Of a stretch of 64,000 nt of DNA, positions 37,071 through 45,958 are shown in pieces (position 1 is the first letter of the stretch; each line of letters opens with the position of its first letter). Under the pieces are notes generated by a model. The model saw nothing but the letters and a program-made list of their open reading frames with translations, was not told the origin of the DNA and did no database searches. Source of the stretch: Bacteroidales bacterium M2 (GTDB taxonomy: Bacteria; Bacteroidota; Bacteroidia; Bacteroidales; Muribaculaceae); assembly GCA_001689415.1 (NCBI GenBank), contig LUJM01000014.1, positions 24,893 to 88,892 on the forward strand, in the 5' to 3' direction. The translations under genes were made by a program, and so were the position numbers.

Positions 37071-37568
37071 TTATTTTGCAGGGTCAATCTGATCAAGCAG
37101 GCTGTCGACAAGCTTCTCCTGGGCGGCGTCCTGCTGCATTTGATTGTGTACAATCTTGCCGGCGATGTCGAGGGCAAACTGGCTCACCTGGTTACGGAAC
37201 TGCTGCTGAGCTTCCTTCTGCTGCTGGGCAATCTGGAGTTTTGCATTGTCCATTACCTTCTGGGCCTCGACCTGGGCTGCGCTGCGGGCCTGCTCGATGA
37301 TTTGTGTTTTCATCTTGTCGGCTTCGCGCAGGATGTCGGCCTGCTGACGACGGGCTTCGTTGAGATAGCTCTCTGCTTCGGTGCGGGCGTTGTCAAGTTG
37401 TGCCTTAGCGTCCTGGGCGTATTCCACCCCCTTGTCGATAAGGTCGGCACGGCTGTCGACGCTGCGAAGTATCACCGGCCAGGCAAACTTCCACAATGCG
37501 AGGAAGAGGATGCCAAAGGCGATGAACATCCAGAAGACGAGGCCGAAATCGGGCGTGAATAGTTCCAT
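37071..37568 (-). CDS. atpF: ATP synthase Fo subunit b
   Basis: The 165-residue protein has one N-terminal membrane helix (PDFGLVFWMFIAFGILFLALWKFAWPVIL) and a long charged coiled coil (residues 35-150, for example EARRQQADILREADKMKTQIIEQARSAAQ). It forms the stator stalk. It lies between atpE (23 bp) and atpH. Confidence 0.95.
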   Translation of the reverse strand: MELFTPDFGLVFWMFIAFGILFLALWKFAWPVILRSVDSRADLIDKGVEYAQDAKAQLDNARTEAESYLNEARRQQADILREADKMKTQIIEQARSAAQVEAQKVMDNAKLQIAQQQKEAQQQFRNQVSQFALDIAGKIVHNQMQQDAAQEKLVDSLLDQIDPAK

Positions 37569-37591
37569 TTAGCGATGTATTGGGGCGTGGA

Positions 37592-37834
37592 TTACATGAA
37601 CAGGCACAGGGCGCAGACGATGACGGCGAAAAGTGCCACACCTTCGACAAGCGCTGCGATTACGATCATATTGCTTCGGATATCGCCGGCAGCTTCAGGC
37701 TGACGGGCGATCGCTTCCATAGCGGCTGCGCCGATTTTACCGATGCCGATACCTGCGCCGATGGCGGCGATGGCAGCGCCTATGCTGGCGCCGAGTCCCA
37801 GTACGGGAGCAATTGCTGCTAAAAGTCCAAACAT
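37592..37834 (-). CDS. atpE: ATP synthase Fo subunit c
   Basis: This is the 80-residue rotor-ring proteolipid. Helix 1 contains the glycine-rich GASIGAAIAAIGAGIGIGKIGAAAMEAIARQPEA with the RQP loop. Helix 2 carries the ion-binding glutamate in AALVEGVALFAVI. The Glu is followed by Gly, not by the Ser/Thr of known sodium-binding rings, and the helix 1 Gln of those rings is absent. A proton ring is therefore more likely. Confidence 0.96.
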   Translation of the reverse strand: MFGLLAAIAPVLGLGASIGAAIAAIGAGIGIGKIGAAAMEAIARQPEAAGDIRSNMIVIAALVEGVALFAVIVCALCLFM

Positions 37835-37870
37835 TGTTGTGTGTGTGTTTATTTATGGATTATTATATTT

Positions 37871-38992
37871 TTATACGAGGGTGTCTACTATTTCCTTGCC
37901 TACTTTGTGGTCGGCCTCGGCCTCTTCCTTCTCATGCTCCTGCTCTTGGGCAAGGCCGATGAAGATTGTCGATAGCATCGTGAACACATATGCCTGGATA
38001 AAACTTACCAGTACATCGATAAGCAACATGAAAATCGAGAATATAAGCGATACTACCGTCGAGGCACCGCCCGCTACGGGGTTTATGGCCGAGAAGATAA
38101 ATATCAGCAGTGTAAGGGTGATTACAATCATATGGCCGCCCATCATGTTGGCAAACAGACGGACTGTAAGTGCCGCAGGCTTGGTAAACATACCGAAGAT
38201 TTCAATCACCGGCATAATAGGCAGTGGCACCTTGAGCCACCAAGGCACATCGGGCCAGAAGATTTCCTTCCAATAGTGCTTGTTGGCAAAGCAGTTGGTG
38301 GCGATAAACGTACATACCGACAGCACCAGCGTAACGGCGATATTGCCGGTAAGGTTAGCGCCGCCGGGGAAGATGACAACCAAACCCAACAGGTTCATCA
38401 CCAAAATGAAGAAGAACACTGTCATCAGATAGGGTGCAAAGCGGCGGGCCTGCGGGCCGAGAATAGGCTTCACGACACCGTCGTACACAAATGTGACAAC
38501 GGCCTCAACTGCGCCAAGGCCCTTGCGCGGAGCTTTATAGGGGTGCTTCTTAAGGAAAGCAGCCAACCATAGCATCACGCCGCCAACAAGAAGTATGCAG
38601 ATAAAGAGTGCGCACACATTCTTGGTGATCGAGATATCCCAGGGACGTACCTCTTTACCATCTACGATTTCTACCAGTTTGCCTTTATACTTGCTCTCCG
38701 GTCCGCCGATAGTAAATGTGCATCCGCCGTCGGTATAAACTGCGCCGTGGTCGAGGTGGCTCGACGAAAAACAGTGGAAACCGTCAGATGCGAAGCACAT
38801 CACAGGCAGGGGTATGCGGTGATGATGATCGAAGGGAACTTCCCAGCCATAGCCGTCGAGCAGGTGCTCAAAGATTATATCCTTGGGATTGATCTTTGAC
38901 TCTGCCGAATCTGCGGCCTCCGATGCCGATGCGCCGACCGACAGTACAGCCAGCAACATCAGTACTATAATATGTTTGAAGCGGCTTATCAT
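37871..38992 (-). CDS. atpB: ATP synthase Fo subunit a, extended N-terminus
   Basis: Subunit a forms the half-channels for proton entry and exit. The core (about residues 130-350) includes the helix with the essential Arg (KPAALTVRLFANMMGGHMIVITL) and SFIQAYVFTMLSTIFIGLAQEQEHEKEE. The product is 373 residues, about 100 longer than in Escherichia coli. The extra N-terminus has a signal peptide (to about residue 24, VGASASEA) and a His-rich periplasmic segment (FDHHHRIPLPVM). Extensions of this kind are usual in Bacteroidetes AtpB. The gap to atpC is 1 bp. Confidence 0.96.
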   Translation of the reverse strand: MISRFKHIIVLMLLAVLSVGASASEAADSAESKINPKDIIFEHLLDGYGWEVPFDHHHRIPLPVMCFASDGFHCFSSSHLDHGAVYTDGGCTFTIGGPESKYKGKLVEIVDGKEVRPWDISITKNVCALFICILLVGGVMLWLAAFLKKHPYKAPRKGLGAVEAVVTFVYDGVVKPILGPQARRFAPYLMTVFFFILVMNLLGLVVIFPGGANLTGNIAVTLVLSVCTFIATNCFANKHYWKEIFWPDVPWWLKVPLPIMPVIEIFGMFTKPAALTVRLFANMMGGHMIVITLTLLIFIFSAINPVAGGASTVVSLIFSIFMLLIDVLVSFIQAYVFTMLSTIFIGLAQEQEHEKEEAEADHKVGKEIVDTLV

Positions 38993-38993
38993 A

Positions 38994-39230
38994 TCAATAG
39001 ACGCAAACAGACACTATATTATTATCCACATCCACAATACCGCCTGTTACCGGAGTAGACTGCTCTGCCCCGCTCTCGTCGGTATAGCGTATGGTACCGG
39101 CCGACATCGTTGCTAACAGCGAGGCATGGTTGCGCAGAACGGTAAACTCGCCCATAGTACCCGGTAGGGTTACGGCGACTACCTCTCCTGTATAAAGCAC
39201 AGCATCTGCAGATATAATTTTCAGTGTCAT
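38994..39230 (-). CDS. atpC: ATP synthase F1 subunit epsilon, short form
   Basis: The 78-residue protein covers only the N-terminal beta-sandwich (MTLKIISADAVLYTGEVVAVTLPGTMGEFTVLRNHASLLATMSAGTIRY). The C-terminal two-helix domain, which inhibits ATP hydrolysis in other bacteria, is absent. Short epsilon subunits occur elsewhere in Bacteroidetes, so this need not be damage. It lies 96 bp after atpD and 1 bp before atpB. Confidence 0.93.
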   Translation of the reverse strand: MTLKIISADAVLYTGEVVAVTLPGTMGEFTVLRNHASLLATMSAGTIRYTDESGAEQSTPVTGGIVDVDNNIVSVCVY

Positions 39231-39326
39231 ATAATTGGTTTTTCTAATTTATGTTTTTGGTTTCCGGCTTACGGTCATTACTTACGCAAGCCGGCTGCCA
39301 TAAACAATATTTTGCGCGGTCAAATT

Positions 39327-40823
39327 TTATTTCACCTCGGCCAACAGGCGTTTACCCTTCTCAATGGCATCGTCGATAGTACCGACATTGAGGAATGCCT
39401 GTTCGGGATATTCGTCCATTTCGCCCGAGAGAATCATCTTGAAGCCACGGATAGTCTCGCTCAGAGGCACCATTACGCCGGGAAGACCGGTGAACTGCTC
39501 GGCAACATGGAAGGGCTGCGACAGGAAGCGCTGTGCACGGCGGGCACGGGCTACAACGAGTTTGTCGTCGTCGCTAAGCTCGTCAACACCAAGAATGGCG
39601 ATGATATCCTGAAGCTCGTTGTACTTCTGCAGCAGCTGCTTTACAGCCTGAGCTGTGTTATAGTGTTCCTCACCGATGATATTCGGGTCGAGAATACGCG
39701 ATGTCGATTCCAGAGGGTCTACAGCCGGGTAGATACCAAGCTCGGTAATCTTACGGCTCAACACGGTAGTAGCATCAAGGAAGTTGAAGGTAGTAGCGGG
39801 TGCGGGGTCGGTCAAGTCATCGGCAGGCACATAGATAGCCTGAACAGAGGTAATAGAACCGTTCTTGGTCGATGTGATTCGCTCCTGCAGAGCACCCATT
39901 TCCGATGCAAGAGTAGGCTGGTAACCTACGGCCGAAGGCATACGGCCGAGAAGGGCCGAAACCTCAGAACCTGCCTGGGTGAAACGGAAGATGTTGTCGA
40001 TAAAGAGAAGCACGTCCTTACCACCGGCACCCTGGTCGCGGAACTGCTCGGCTACGGTAAGACCCGACAGAGCCACACGAAGACGTGCGCCCGGCGGTTC
40101 GTTCATCTGACCGAAAACGAGTGTTGCCTGCGAGTTCTTGAGTTCCTCGTGGTCAACGTCGGCAAGGTTCCACTCGCCGCGTTCCATGCCTTCTTCAAAT
40201 TTCTTGCCATAGCGCATAACACCGCTCTCGATCATCTCGCGCAGCAGGTCATTACCCTCGCGGGTACGCTCGCCTACACCGGTAAATACCGAGAAACCGT
40301 CGTGACCCTTGGCAATATTGTTGATAAGCTCCATGATAAGCACGGTCTTGCCTACACCTGCACCACCGAACAGACCGATCTTACCACCTTTGCTGTAAGG
40401 TTCGAGAAGGTCGATAACCTTGATACCGGTAGCCAGAATCTCAGTACTGGTAGTAAGGTCTTCAAACTCGGGAGCGGGCTGGTGAATCGAGCGCATGTTC
40501 TCGCGTTTGAGAGCAGGAAGCTTGTCGATAGCCTCGCCGACAACGTTGAGCAGACGGCCCTTTACCTGGTCACCGGTAGGAACAGCGATTGGACGTTCGA
40601 GGTTGACCACGGGCATTCCGCGACGCAGACCGTCGGTACTCTCCATGGCAACGCAGCGCACGGTGTCTTCGCCGATGTGCTGCTCCACTTCGAGGATAGT
40701 TTCGCCGCCTTCGGGACGGTCGATTTTAAGAGCGGTATAGATGGGCGGTATCACGTTGTCGTCGAAAACAACGTCGACTACCGGGCCTATGACCTGGGCT
40801 ATTTTGCCTTGTTTCTCGCTCAT
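39327..40823 (-). CDS. atpD: ATP synthase F1 subunit beta
   Basis: This is the 498-residue catalytic subunit. GLFGGAGVGKTVLIMELINNIAKGH is Walker A. GVGERTREGNDL contains the catalytic Glu region. VLLFIDNIFRFTQAGSEVSALLGRMPSAVGYQPTLASEMG is the Walker B/DELSEED-side block. It is the first atp gene and starts only 23 bp after nuoH, with no promoter-like sequence seen in between, so it is probably transcribed from the nuo promoter. Confidence 0.98.
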   Translation of the reverse strand: MSEKQGKIAQVIGPVVDVVFDDNVIPPIYTALKIDRPEGGETILEVEQHIGEDTVRCVAMESTDGLRRGMPVVNLERPIAVPTGDQVKGRLLNVVGEAIDKLPALKRENMRSIHQPAPEFEDLTTSTEILATGIKVIDLLEPYSKGGKIGLFGGAGVGKTVLIMELINNIAKGHDGFSVFTGVGERTREGNDLLREMIESGVMRYGKKFEEGMERGEWNLADVDHEELKNSQATLVFGQMNEPPGARLRVALSGLTVAEQFRDQGAGGKDVLLFIDNIFRFTQAGSEVSALLGRMPSAVGYQPTLASEMGALQERITSTKNGSITSVQAIYVPADDLTDPAPATTFNFLDATTVLSRKITELGIYPAVDPLESTSRILDPNIIGEEHYNTAQAVKQLLQKYNELQDIIAILGVDELSDDDKLVVARARRAQRFLSQPFHVAEQFTGLPGVMVPLSETIRGFKMILSGEMDEYPEQAFLNVGTIDDAIEKGKRLLAEVK

Positions 40824-40846
40824 GGCTTATATGGAGTGCTTGTTAT

Positions 40847-41923
40847 TTAAAAGTGAAAGTTTGTGATAATGACGATAACCATCAACACAAGGTTGAAAAG
40901 GTTGATAGGAAGGAGGTACTTCCATTCGAGCGACAGCAGCTGGTCGATACGCAGACGGGGGAAGGTCCACTTGAACCAGATGATGACAAATGAAAGGGCG
41001 AAAGCCTTGAGGATAAACCATACAACGCCGGGGATATAGTCCATAATAGCGTTGAAGCCATCCCAGCCGGGGAAGTGGAGAGGCATCCAGCCGCCGAAGA
41101 AGAGCAGCGCTGCAACGCCCGACACGATAAACAGGTTGAGGTACTCGGCAAGGTAGAAGAAGCCGAAGTGCATACCCGAATATTCGGTATGATAACCGGC
41201 GGTAAGCTCACTCTCGGCCTCGGGAAGGTCGAACGGGCCGCGATTGGTCTCGGCGGTACCGGCAATCATATAGATTACAAATGCAATAAGAGCGGGGATA
41301 TGGCCCTTGAAGATAAACCAGAGGTCCTGCTGCTCGGCTACGATGCCTTCTACCGACATTGTACCGGCAAGACATACCATAGTGATTACCGACAGGCCGA
41401 TCGAAAGTTCGTAGCTCACCATCTGGGCGCCCGAACGGAGCGAGCCGATGAGGGTAAACTTGTTGTTCGAAGACCAACCGGCCAACAGAATACCGAGCAC
41501 ACCTATCGACGAAACGGCGATGAGGAAGAAGATGCCGATATTGAAGTTGATAACCTGCAGACCGTTGCCCCACGGAAGCACCGCGAAAGCAAGCATCGAA
41601 GCGATGATTACCAGGTAAGGCGCGAGGGCGAAAAGGAAGCGGTCGATATGGTTGAGATGAATAATCTCCTTAATGAGCATCTTGAACATATCGGCGAAGC
41701 TCTGGCACAAGCCCATAGGGCCTACACGGTTCGGGCCGAGACGGCACTGGAATGCGGCGCAGAGTTTACGCTCGTAGTAGATGTAGAAAAGGGCGAGCAA
41801 GGCATAGACCAACAGCAGACCTACGCCTACAAGAAGGCACTCGGTTGTGACGGCAAGCCATCCCGGCATGAGCGAACGCAGCGAGTTGTCGATCCACGTG
41901 GTGATGAAAGAAAAATCTTGCAT
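40847..41923 (-). CDS. nuoH: Complex I subunit NuoH
   Basis: This 358-residue membrane subunit forms much of the quinone cavity at the junction of the two arms. The blocks are YIYYERKLCAAFQCRLGPNRVGPMGLCQSFADMFKMLIKE, AETNRGPFDLPEAESELTAGYHTEYSGMHFGFFYLAEYLN and FPRLRIDQLLSLEWKYLLPINL. It is the last nuo gene before the atp block. Confidence 0.97.
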   Translation of the reverse strand: MQDFSFITTWIDNSLRSLMPGWLAVTTECLLVGVGLLLVYALLALFYIYYERKLCAAFQCRLGPNRVGPMGLCQSFADMFKMLIKEIIHLNHIDRFLFALAPYLVIIASMLAFAVLPWGNGLQVINFNIGIFFLIAVSSIGVLGILLAGWSSNNKFTLIGSLRSGAQMVSYELSIGLSVITMVCLAGTMSVEGIVAEQQDLWFIFKGHIPALIAFVIYMIAGTAETNRGPFDLPEAESELTAGYHTEYSGMHFGFFYLAEYLNLFIVSGVAALLFFGGWMPLHFPGWDGFNAIMDYIPGVVWFILKAFALSFVIIWFKWTFPRLRIDQLLSLEWKYLLPINLFNLVLMVIVIITNFHF

Positions 41924-41968
41924 TATGCTGTGATATTACTGATTAGCTATTGTGTTACGTCGCATTGA

Positions 41969-43600
41969 TCAACGGTCGATATCAGGCACGATATAGTCGA
42001 GCGAGCCGCCGATTGTGATAAGGTCGGCAATCTTCTGACCGCGGGTGATATGGTCTACCACCGCTGCCTGGGGCAGACAGGGGGTAGCGAGCTTGATACG
42101 GTAAGGCTTTGTAGAGCCGTCGCTTTCGAGATAGATACCGAATGCGCCACGGCAGCCCTCAGTGAGCTGGAACCATTTGCCTACGGGGAGTTTGATTACC
42201 TTGGGTACTTTTACGCAATATTCGCCGTCGGGGATATTGTCGACAAGCTGCTCGAGAATCTTGGCCGATTCTTCCATTTCGCGCATACGGCATTTGAAAC
42301 GTGCCATAGAGTCGCCTTCGGTAGCAACAACTTCTTCGAAGTCGAGTTCCGAATAGATGCTGTAGGGTTGAAGCTTACGCATGTCGCAAGCCCAGCCCGA
42401 GGCGCGGCCAGAAGGACCGGTTACGCCGTAAGCGATAGCATCCTCACGCGAAAGTACGCCAACGCCTTCCATACGGTTCTTGGCGATAACGTTGCCGGTA
42501 AAGATTTCGTTGTATTCTTTGATATTCTTGGGCAGTACGGCGAGCAGGGCTTTCACGTCGTCGACAAAGTCGGGAGCGAGGTCCTGCATCACACCACCGA
42601 TGCAATCGTAGTTGAATGTCATGCGGGCACCGCAGGTCTTCTCCATGATGTCGAGAATCTGCTCACGCACACGCAGTGTGTAAAAGAGCATTGTCGTTGC
42701 ACCAAGGTCCATGCAGTATGTACCGATAAAGAGGCAGTGAGATGCGATACGCGACAGCTCGTCCATCATCACACGGATTACCTGTGCGCGACGGCTGATT
42801 TCGATACCGGCAGCCTTCTCGATAATCATACACAGAGCATGGTGGTAGTTGTGTGCCGAGAAGTAGTCCATTCGGTCCATAAAATGGAGCGTCTGGGGAT
42901 AAGAGAGCGATTCGCACAATTTTTCGATACCGCGATGGATATAACCCAGATAGATATCGATTTTCTGGATTTCCTCGCCGTTGACAGCTGTGCGGAAACG
43001 AAGCACGCCGTGGGTAGCGGGGTGCTGCGGGCCGATATTCACTACGAAATCGTCTTTCTCGAAGATGCGGCGCTGGCCCTTAACGAGCTGGCCTTTGTCG
43101 TCGAGGCTGTAAACGTCGGTAAAGTCGGTCTGGCGCTCGTTTTCAATCGACACGGGGTTGATTTCAGGATTGGCATCGTAGTCCTTACGCATGGGATAGC
43201 CTACCCAGTCGAGGTTGAGGAACAGGCGGCGCATATCGCTGTGGCCCACGAAGATGATACCGAAGAAATCGTATACTTCGCGTTCGTAGAGACCGGCCAC
43301 ATGCCACACGTCTTCCACCGAGTGTATCCAGGGTTTCTCGCGGTCGCCCTTGGCAATAACCTTCACACCGACAATATCGTTTGTCTTTGTCGACATCAGA
43401 TAGTATATAGCGCCGAGGTTTTCGGTCCAGTCCATGCCTACCACGGTAACGCAGTAGTCGAATTTGAGATCGGCGTCGTCGCGGAGGGCGAGAGCCATAT
43501 CATGCCACTGCTCTTCGGGGATAGTCACCAGAGGGGTGGCATCGCCTTCGACTGTAGCGGCGGGGAAGAGGGTCTGTATCTTTTGGATGAAATTAGCCAT
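41969..43600 (-). CDS. nuoCD: Fused complex I subunit NuoCD
   Basis: The 543-residue protein fuses NuoC (about 1-150) to NuoD (about 165-543). The NuoC part contains GLYEREVYDFFGIIFVGHSDMRRLFLNLDWVGYPMRKDY. The NuoD part contains NIGPQHPATHGVLRFRTAVNGE, YIHRGIEKLCESLSYPQTLHFMDRMDYFSA and the C-terminal GGSLDYIVPDIDR. The His and Tyr of the quinone site lie in the first of these NuoD blocks and downstream. The fusion is normal in Bacteroidetes and several other groups. It lies 21 bp after nuoB. Confidence 0.97.
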   Translation of the reverse strand: MANFIQKIQTLFPAATVEGDATPLVTIPEEQWHDMALALRDDADLKFDYCVTVVGMDWTENLGAIYYLMSTKTNDIVGVKVIAKGDREKPWIHSVEDVWHVAGLYEREVYDFFGIIFVGHSDMRRLFLNLDWVGYPMRKDYDANPEINPVSIENERQTDFTDVYSLDDKGQLVKGQRRIFEKDDFVVNIGPQHPATHGVLRFRTAVNGEEIQKIDIYLGYIHRGIEKLCESLSYPQTLHFMDRMDYFSAHNYHHALCMIIEKAAGIEISRRAQVIRVMMDELSRIASHCLFIGTYCMDLGATTMLFYTLRVREQILDIMEKTCGARMTFNYDCIGGVMQDLAPDFVDDVKALLAVLPKNIKEYNEIFTGNVIAKNRMEGVGVLSREDAIAYGVTGPSGRASGWACDMRKLQPYSIYSELDFEEVVATEGDSMARFKCRMREMEESAKILEQLVDNIPDGEYCVKVPKVIKLPVGKWFQLTEGCRGAFGIYLESDGSTKPYRIKLATPCLPQAAVVDHITRGQKIADLITIGGSLDYIVPDIDR

Positions 43601-43621
43601 AACAGAAATTAATGACCGGGG

Positions 43622-44230
43622 TTAATCTTCGACGCCCTCCACGGGGTGCTGGGCGAGAAATTCTTGCTGTTTTTCCTTGCGGTTTACGCCACCGAAGAAG
43701 CGTTCAACCTTAATCTTACGCGACAACTGCATGATGCCGTAGATCATCGCCTCGGGACGGGGAGGACAACCGGGCACAAACACATCGACAGGCACGATAT
43801 CCTCGATGCCTTTTGCCACGTGGTAGCTATTGCGGAACGGGCCGCCGGAGATAGCGCAGCTACCGCAAGCAATCACATACTTGGGCTCTGCGAGCTGATC
43901 GTATAGACGGCGGAATACCGGCACCATACGGTGAACGATTGTACCGGCAACCATCATAAAGTCGGCCTGACGGGGCGACGAACGCGCCACTTCCCAACCA
44001 AAACGCGCCATATCGAAACGTGCAGCACCGAGACTTACGAACTCGATACCGCAGCAGCTTGTGGCGAATGTAAGAGGCCAGATAGAGTTGGAACGGCCCC
44101 AGTTGATAAGTTTGTCGAGCGAACCGACAATCACATTTGTGCCGCTTTCCTGCAGCTCTTTTACGAGACTTTCGATATACTCGTTATCTTTCCATGCGTC
44201 ATAAGGCATGCTTTTGGTCGTTACTTCCAT
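43622..44230 (-). CDS. nuoB: Complex I iron-sulfur subunit NuoB
   Basis: NuoB (202 residues) carries cluster N2, the last electron carrier before quinone. The cluster motifs are ATSCCGIEFVSLG, GSCAISGGPF and VPGCPPRPEAMIYGI. A short charged tail follows (RKEKQQEFLAQHPVEGVED). Its ATG lies inside the end of nuoA (10 bp overlap). Confidence 0.97.
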   Translation of the reverse strand: MEVTTKSMPYDAWKDNEYIESLVKELQESGTNVIVGSLDKLINWGRSNSIWPLTFATSCCGIEFVSLGAARFDMARFGWEVARSSPRQADFMMVAGTIVHRMVPVFRRLYDQLAEPKYVIACGSCAISGGPFRNSYHVAKGIEDIVPVDVFVPGCPPRPEAMIYGIMQLSRKIKVERFFGGVNRKEKQQEFLAQHPVEGVED

Positions 44231-44601
44231 TCAAGAGCTCCTTTCCGCCAGGCATAAACGAGGCCCAGCACCAAGATGCCGAAGAATACGGCGATGCATA
44301 ATAAACCATCGGCGCCCAGCTCGCGCATCCTCACTGCCCAGGGGAAGAGGAAGACGGTCTCGACGTCGAACATAAGGAATAGAATAGCAAAGAGATAATA
44401 ACCCACTTTGAACTGCGACATAGACTCGCCGCGGGTGGGGATACCGCATTCATAGGCTTCACCCTTCTGAGGGTTGAAGGAACTCGGCGAGATGAGCTTG
44501 GCAATCCAAAGTGCCAAGGCCACCAGCGCTATACCGGTTAGGAGCGCTGTGATACCCAAGAGCCCGTTGTTCTCTATTCCGAAGATGGCTGTTGTGATCA
44601 T
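44221..44601 (-). CDS. nuoA: Complex I subunit NuoA
   Basis: NuoA is a 126-residue, three-helix subunit. The signature is KGEAYECGIPTRGESMSQFKVGYYLFAILFLMFDVETVFLFPWAV, with the conserved cysteine loop and membrane acidic residues. It is the first gene of the 17 kb nuo-atp cluster, with a promoter at 44747-44754. Confidence 0.96.
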   Translation of the reverse strand: MITTAIFGIENNGLLGITALLTGIALVALALWIAKLISPSSFNPQKGEAYECGIPTRGESMSQFKVGYYLFAILFLMFDVETVFLFPWAVRMRELGADGLLCIAVFFGILVLGLVYAWRKGALEWK

Positions 44602-44746
44602 ATTTTGATTGAGTTTATTTTCAGTGGTCTAATAAGGTAGCCCCTTCGCCTGCAATGCCGAGAGTTTTGGAGAGAACACATTGACAGACAAAGGATTACA
44701 CCGCAACGCGGCATACAAGCGTCGGCTAAACGCCTGATTTTTGCTG

Positions 44747-44778
44747 CAAAGATACAATTTTTATCCCATTAAATGAAA
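44747..44778 (-). promoter_or_regulatory. Promoter of the nuo-atp cluster
   Basis: On the minus strand TATCTTTG (44754-44747) is a perfect -7 box. TTTC lies 20 bp upstream as a near-match -33. It is the only good promoter seen before nuoA. Confidence 0.7.
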
Positions 44779-44854
44779 TCTAAAAAGAAATATTTTTTAC
44801 ATTTTTTACATTTTTCAAGCCAAAAATTACAACTTTCGCCACCGAGCATAGACA

Positions 44855-44901
44855 ACAAAAAAAATCCTGCATCGCCGTTCACCGACAGCTATGCAGGATT
44901 T
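44855..44901 (-). terminator. Terminator of the lipoprotein gene
   Basis: AAATCCTGCAT (44862-44872) pairs with ATGCAGGATTT (44891-44901), an 11-bp perfect stem. On the minus strand it is followed by a T-run. Confidence 0.85.
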
Positions 44902-44952
44902 CGTATGCTTAACAAATAATATTACGATTCAGATCGCGCCATATTTCATTGT

Positions 44953-45819
44953 TCATTCAGGCACATAGCCGCAGTCGGCAGCCACATGGAATACCGTGCC
45001 ATGGAACATTGTAGGAGCACAGTCAAACTCAAAATCGAAGCCGCTGCCGAAATCTAATTCACCCTTAAGATTGCTGATCGGGAAGGCCGGATATGGAGTA
45101 TTATTGCTTTCGGGCACGATATTGTCGATGCTAAATATTGCCTTCGAGCCCTGCATTATAAAAGGTATGTTCTTCAGCACGATATCCATTGCGGGCATCT
45201 TCGACATGAACTGAGCCTTGTGCACGGCAATATTGACACAGCGGGTATCGATATTAAACGACAAACTATACTCTGTTTCTTTAGTTTCAAAGGGAGCCAT
45301 GGTATCGGAAATACTCTTTGTGGTGCCAAAGCAGATCTGCGACGACTGAGCCGACACCACAGTATAGCGGCGGTCGAGGGTCATTTCCACACAAAATGCA
45401 GGATTGTATCTATCACCCACAATTCGCTGATACAGACGCATAGAGAATTTACCAATCGCCGGCGACACTGCCACACCGGGAATCGAAGGTGTGATATCCT
45501 CGCCGGTAAGAACGATCCAACCGTCTTTGTCAATGGCAAATTTGAGGTCTGTAATGGTAAATGTAGGATAAGCGGTACCATCGGTAAGTTTAAGGCCCGA
45601 AATAGTTATATCAGCCGAAGGCTTTGTATAATTAAGGCGCACCTTAAAGCCCATATTAGTATAATATGCAGCAGGACCGTCGGCGAAATCACTTACATAT
45701 GCGAAGCAATTGGTAAGGGTCTGCTCGGTAATGGTCTCATTTGAGGTAGTCTTCTCGCACGATGTAGCCAAAACACAGGCAAGCAACAACGAGGTAAGAT
45801 AATGTAGATACTTCTTCAT
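44953..45819 (-). CDS. Lipoprotein of unknown function
   Basis: The 288-residue protein has a clear lipoprotein signal (LLLACVLATSC, Cys21), so it is anchored in a membrane. The mature part is beta-rich and has two similar halves: ITISGLKLTDGTAYPTFTITDLKFAI near residues 72-97, and a later counterpart with AIFSIDNIVPESNN and YPAFPISNLKGELDFG. This points to an internal duplication of a sandwich-like domain. I do not recognise a named family with confidence; DUF4840-type Bacteroidales lipoproteins are a possibility. It has its own promoter and terminator, so it is a single-gene unit. Confidence 0.75.
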   Translation of the reverse strand: MKKYLHYLTSLLLACVLATSCEKTTSNETITEQTLTNCFAYVSDFADGPAAYYTNMGFKVRLNYTKPSADITISGLKLTDGTAYPTFTITDLKFAIDKDGWIVLTGEDITPSIPGVAVSPAIGKFSMRLYQRIVGDRYNPAFCVEMTLDRRYTVVSAQSSQICFGTTKSISDTMAPFETKETEYSLSFNIDTRCVNIAVHKAQFMSKMPAMDIVLKNIPFIMQGSKAIFSIDNIVPESNNTPYPAFPISNLKGELDFGSGFDFEFDCAPTMFHGTVFHVAADCGYVPE

Positions 45820-45851
45820 GTTTTTGCAAAAGATTGTTTTTTACAGGAGCG

Positions 45852-45883
45852 CAAAAGTAACAATAAATCGCGATGCATCCAAA
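45852..45883 (-). promoter_or_regulatory. Promoter of the lipoprotein gene
   Basis: On the minus strand TTTG (45883-45880) and TACTTTTG (45859-45852) are separated by 20 bp. Both fit the Bacteroidetes consensus, 33 bp before the ATG. Confidence 0.72.
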
Positions 45884-45958
45884 TAAATAGATGTCGCACA
45901 ATCCGTTTTTAAGACTTTTTACCATATATCAGACCCAACAAAAGCCCATACATCTGTA

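Larger units (their letters stand above)
44602..44952. other. Intergenic region upstream of nuoA
   Basis: The 351 bp hold the nuoA promoter and the terminator of the lipoprotein gene. No gene is seen. The leader between the promoter and nuoA would be about 140 nt. Confidence 0.6.

Noticed and set aside
37592..37834. Sodium-dependent ATP synthase
   Set aside because: The c subunit has Glu-Gly rather than Glu-Ser/Thr in helix 2 and lacks the helix 1 Gln of sodium-binding rings.
39312..40850. 512-codon open frame on the plus strand opposite atpD
   Set aside because: It is a mirror of the conserved atpD coding sequence and has no family-like content. Similar long antisense frames lie opposite nuoCD (42050-43612) and ffh (60974-62323) and reflect codon bias.
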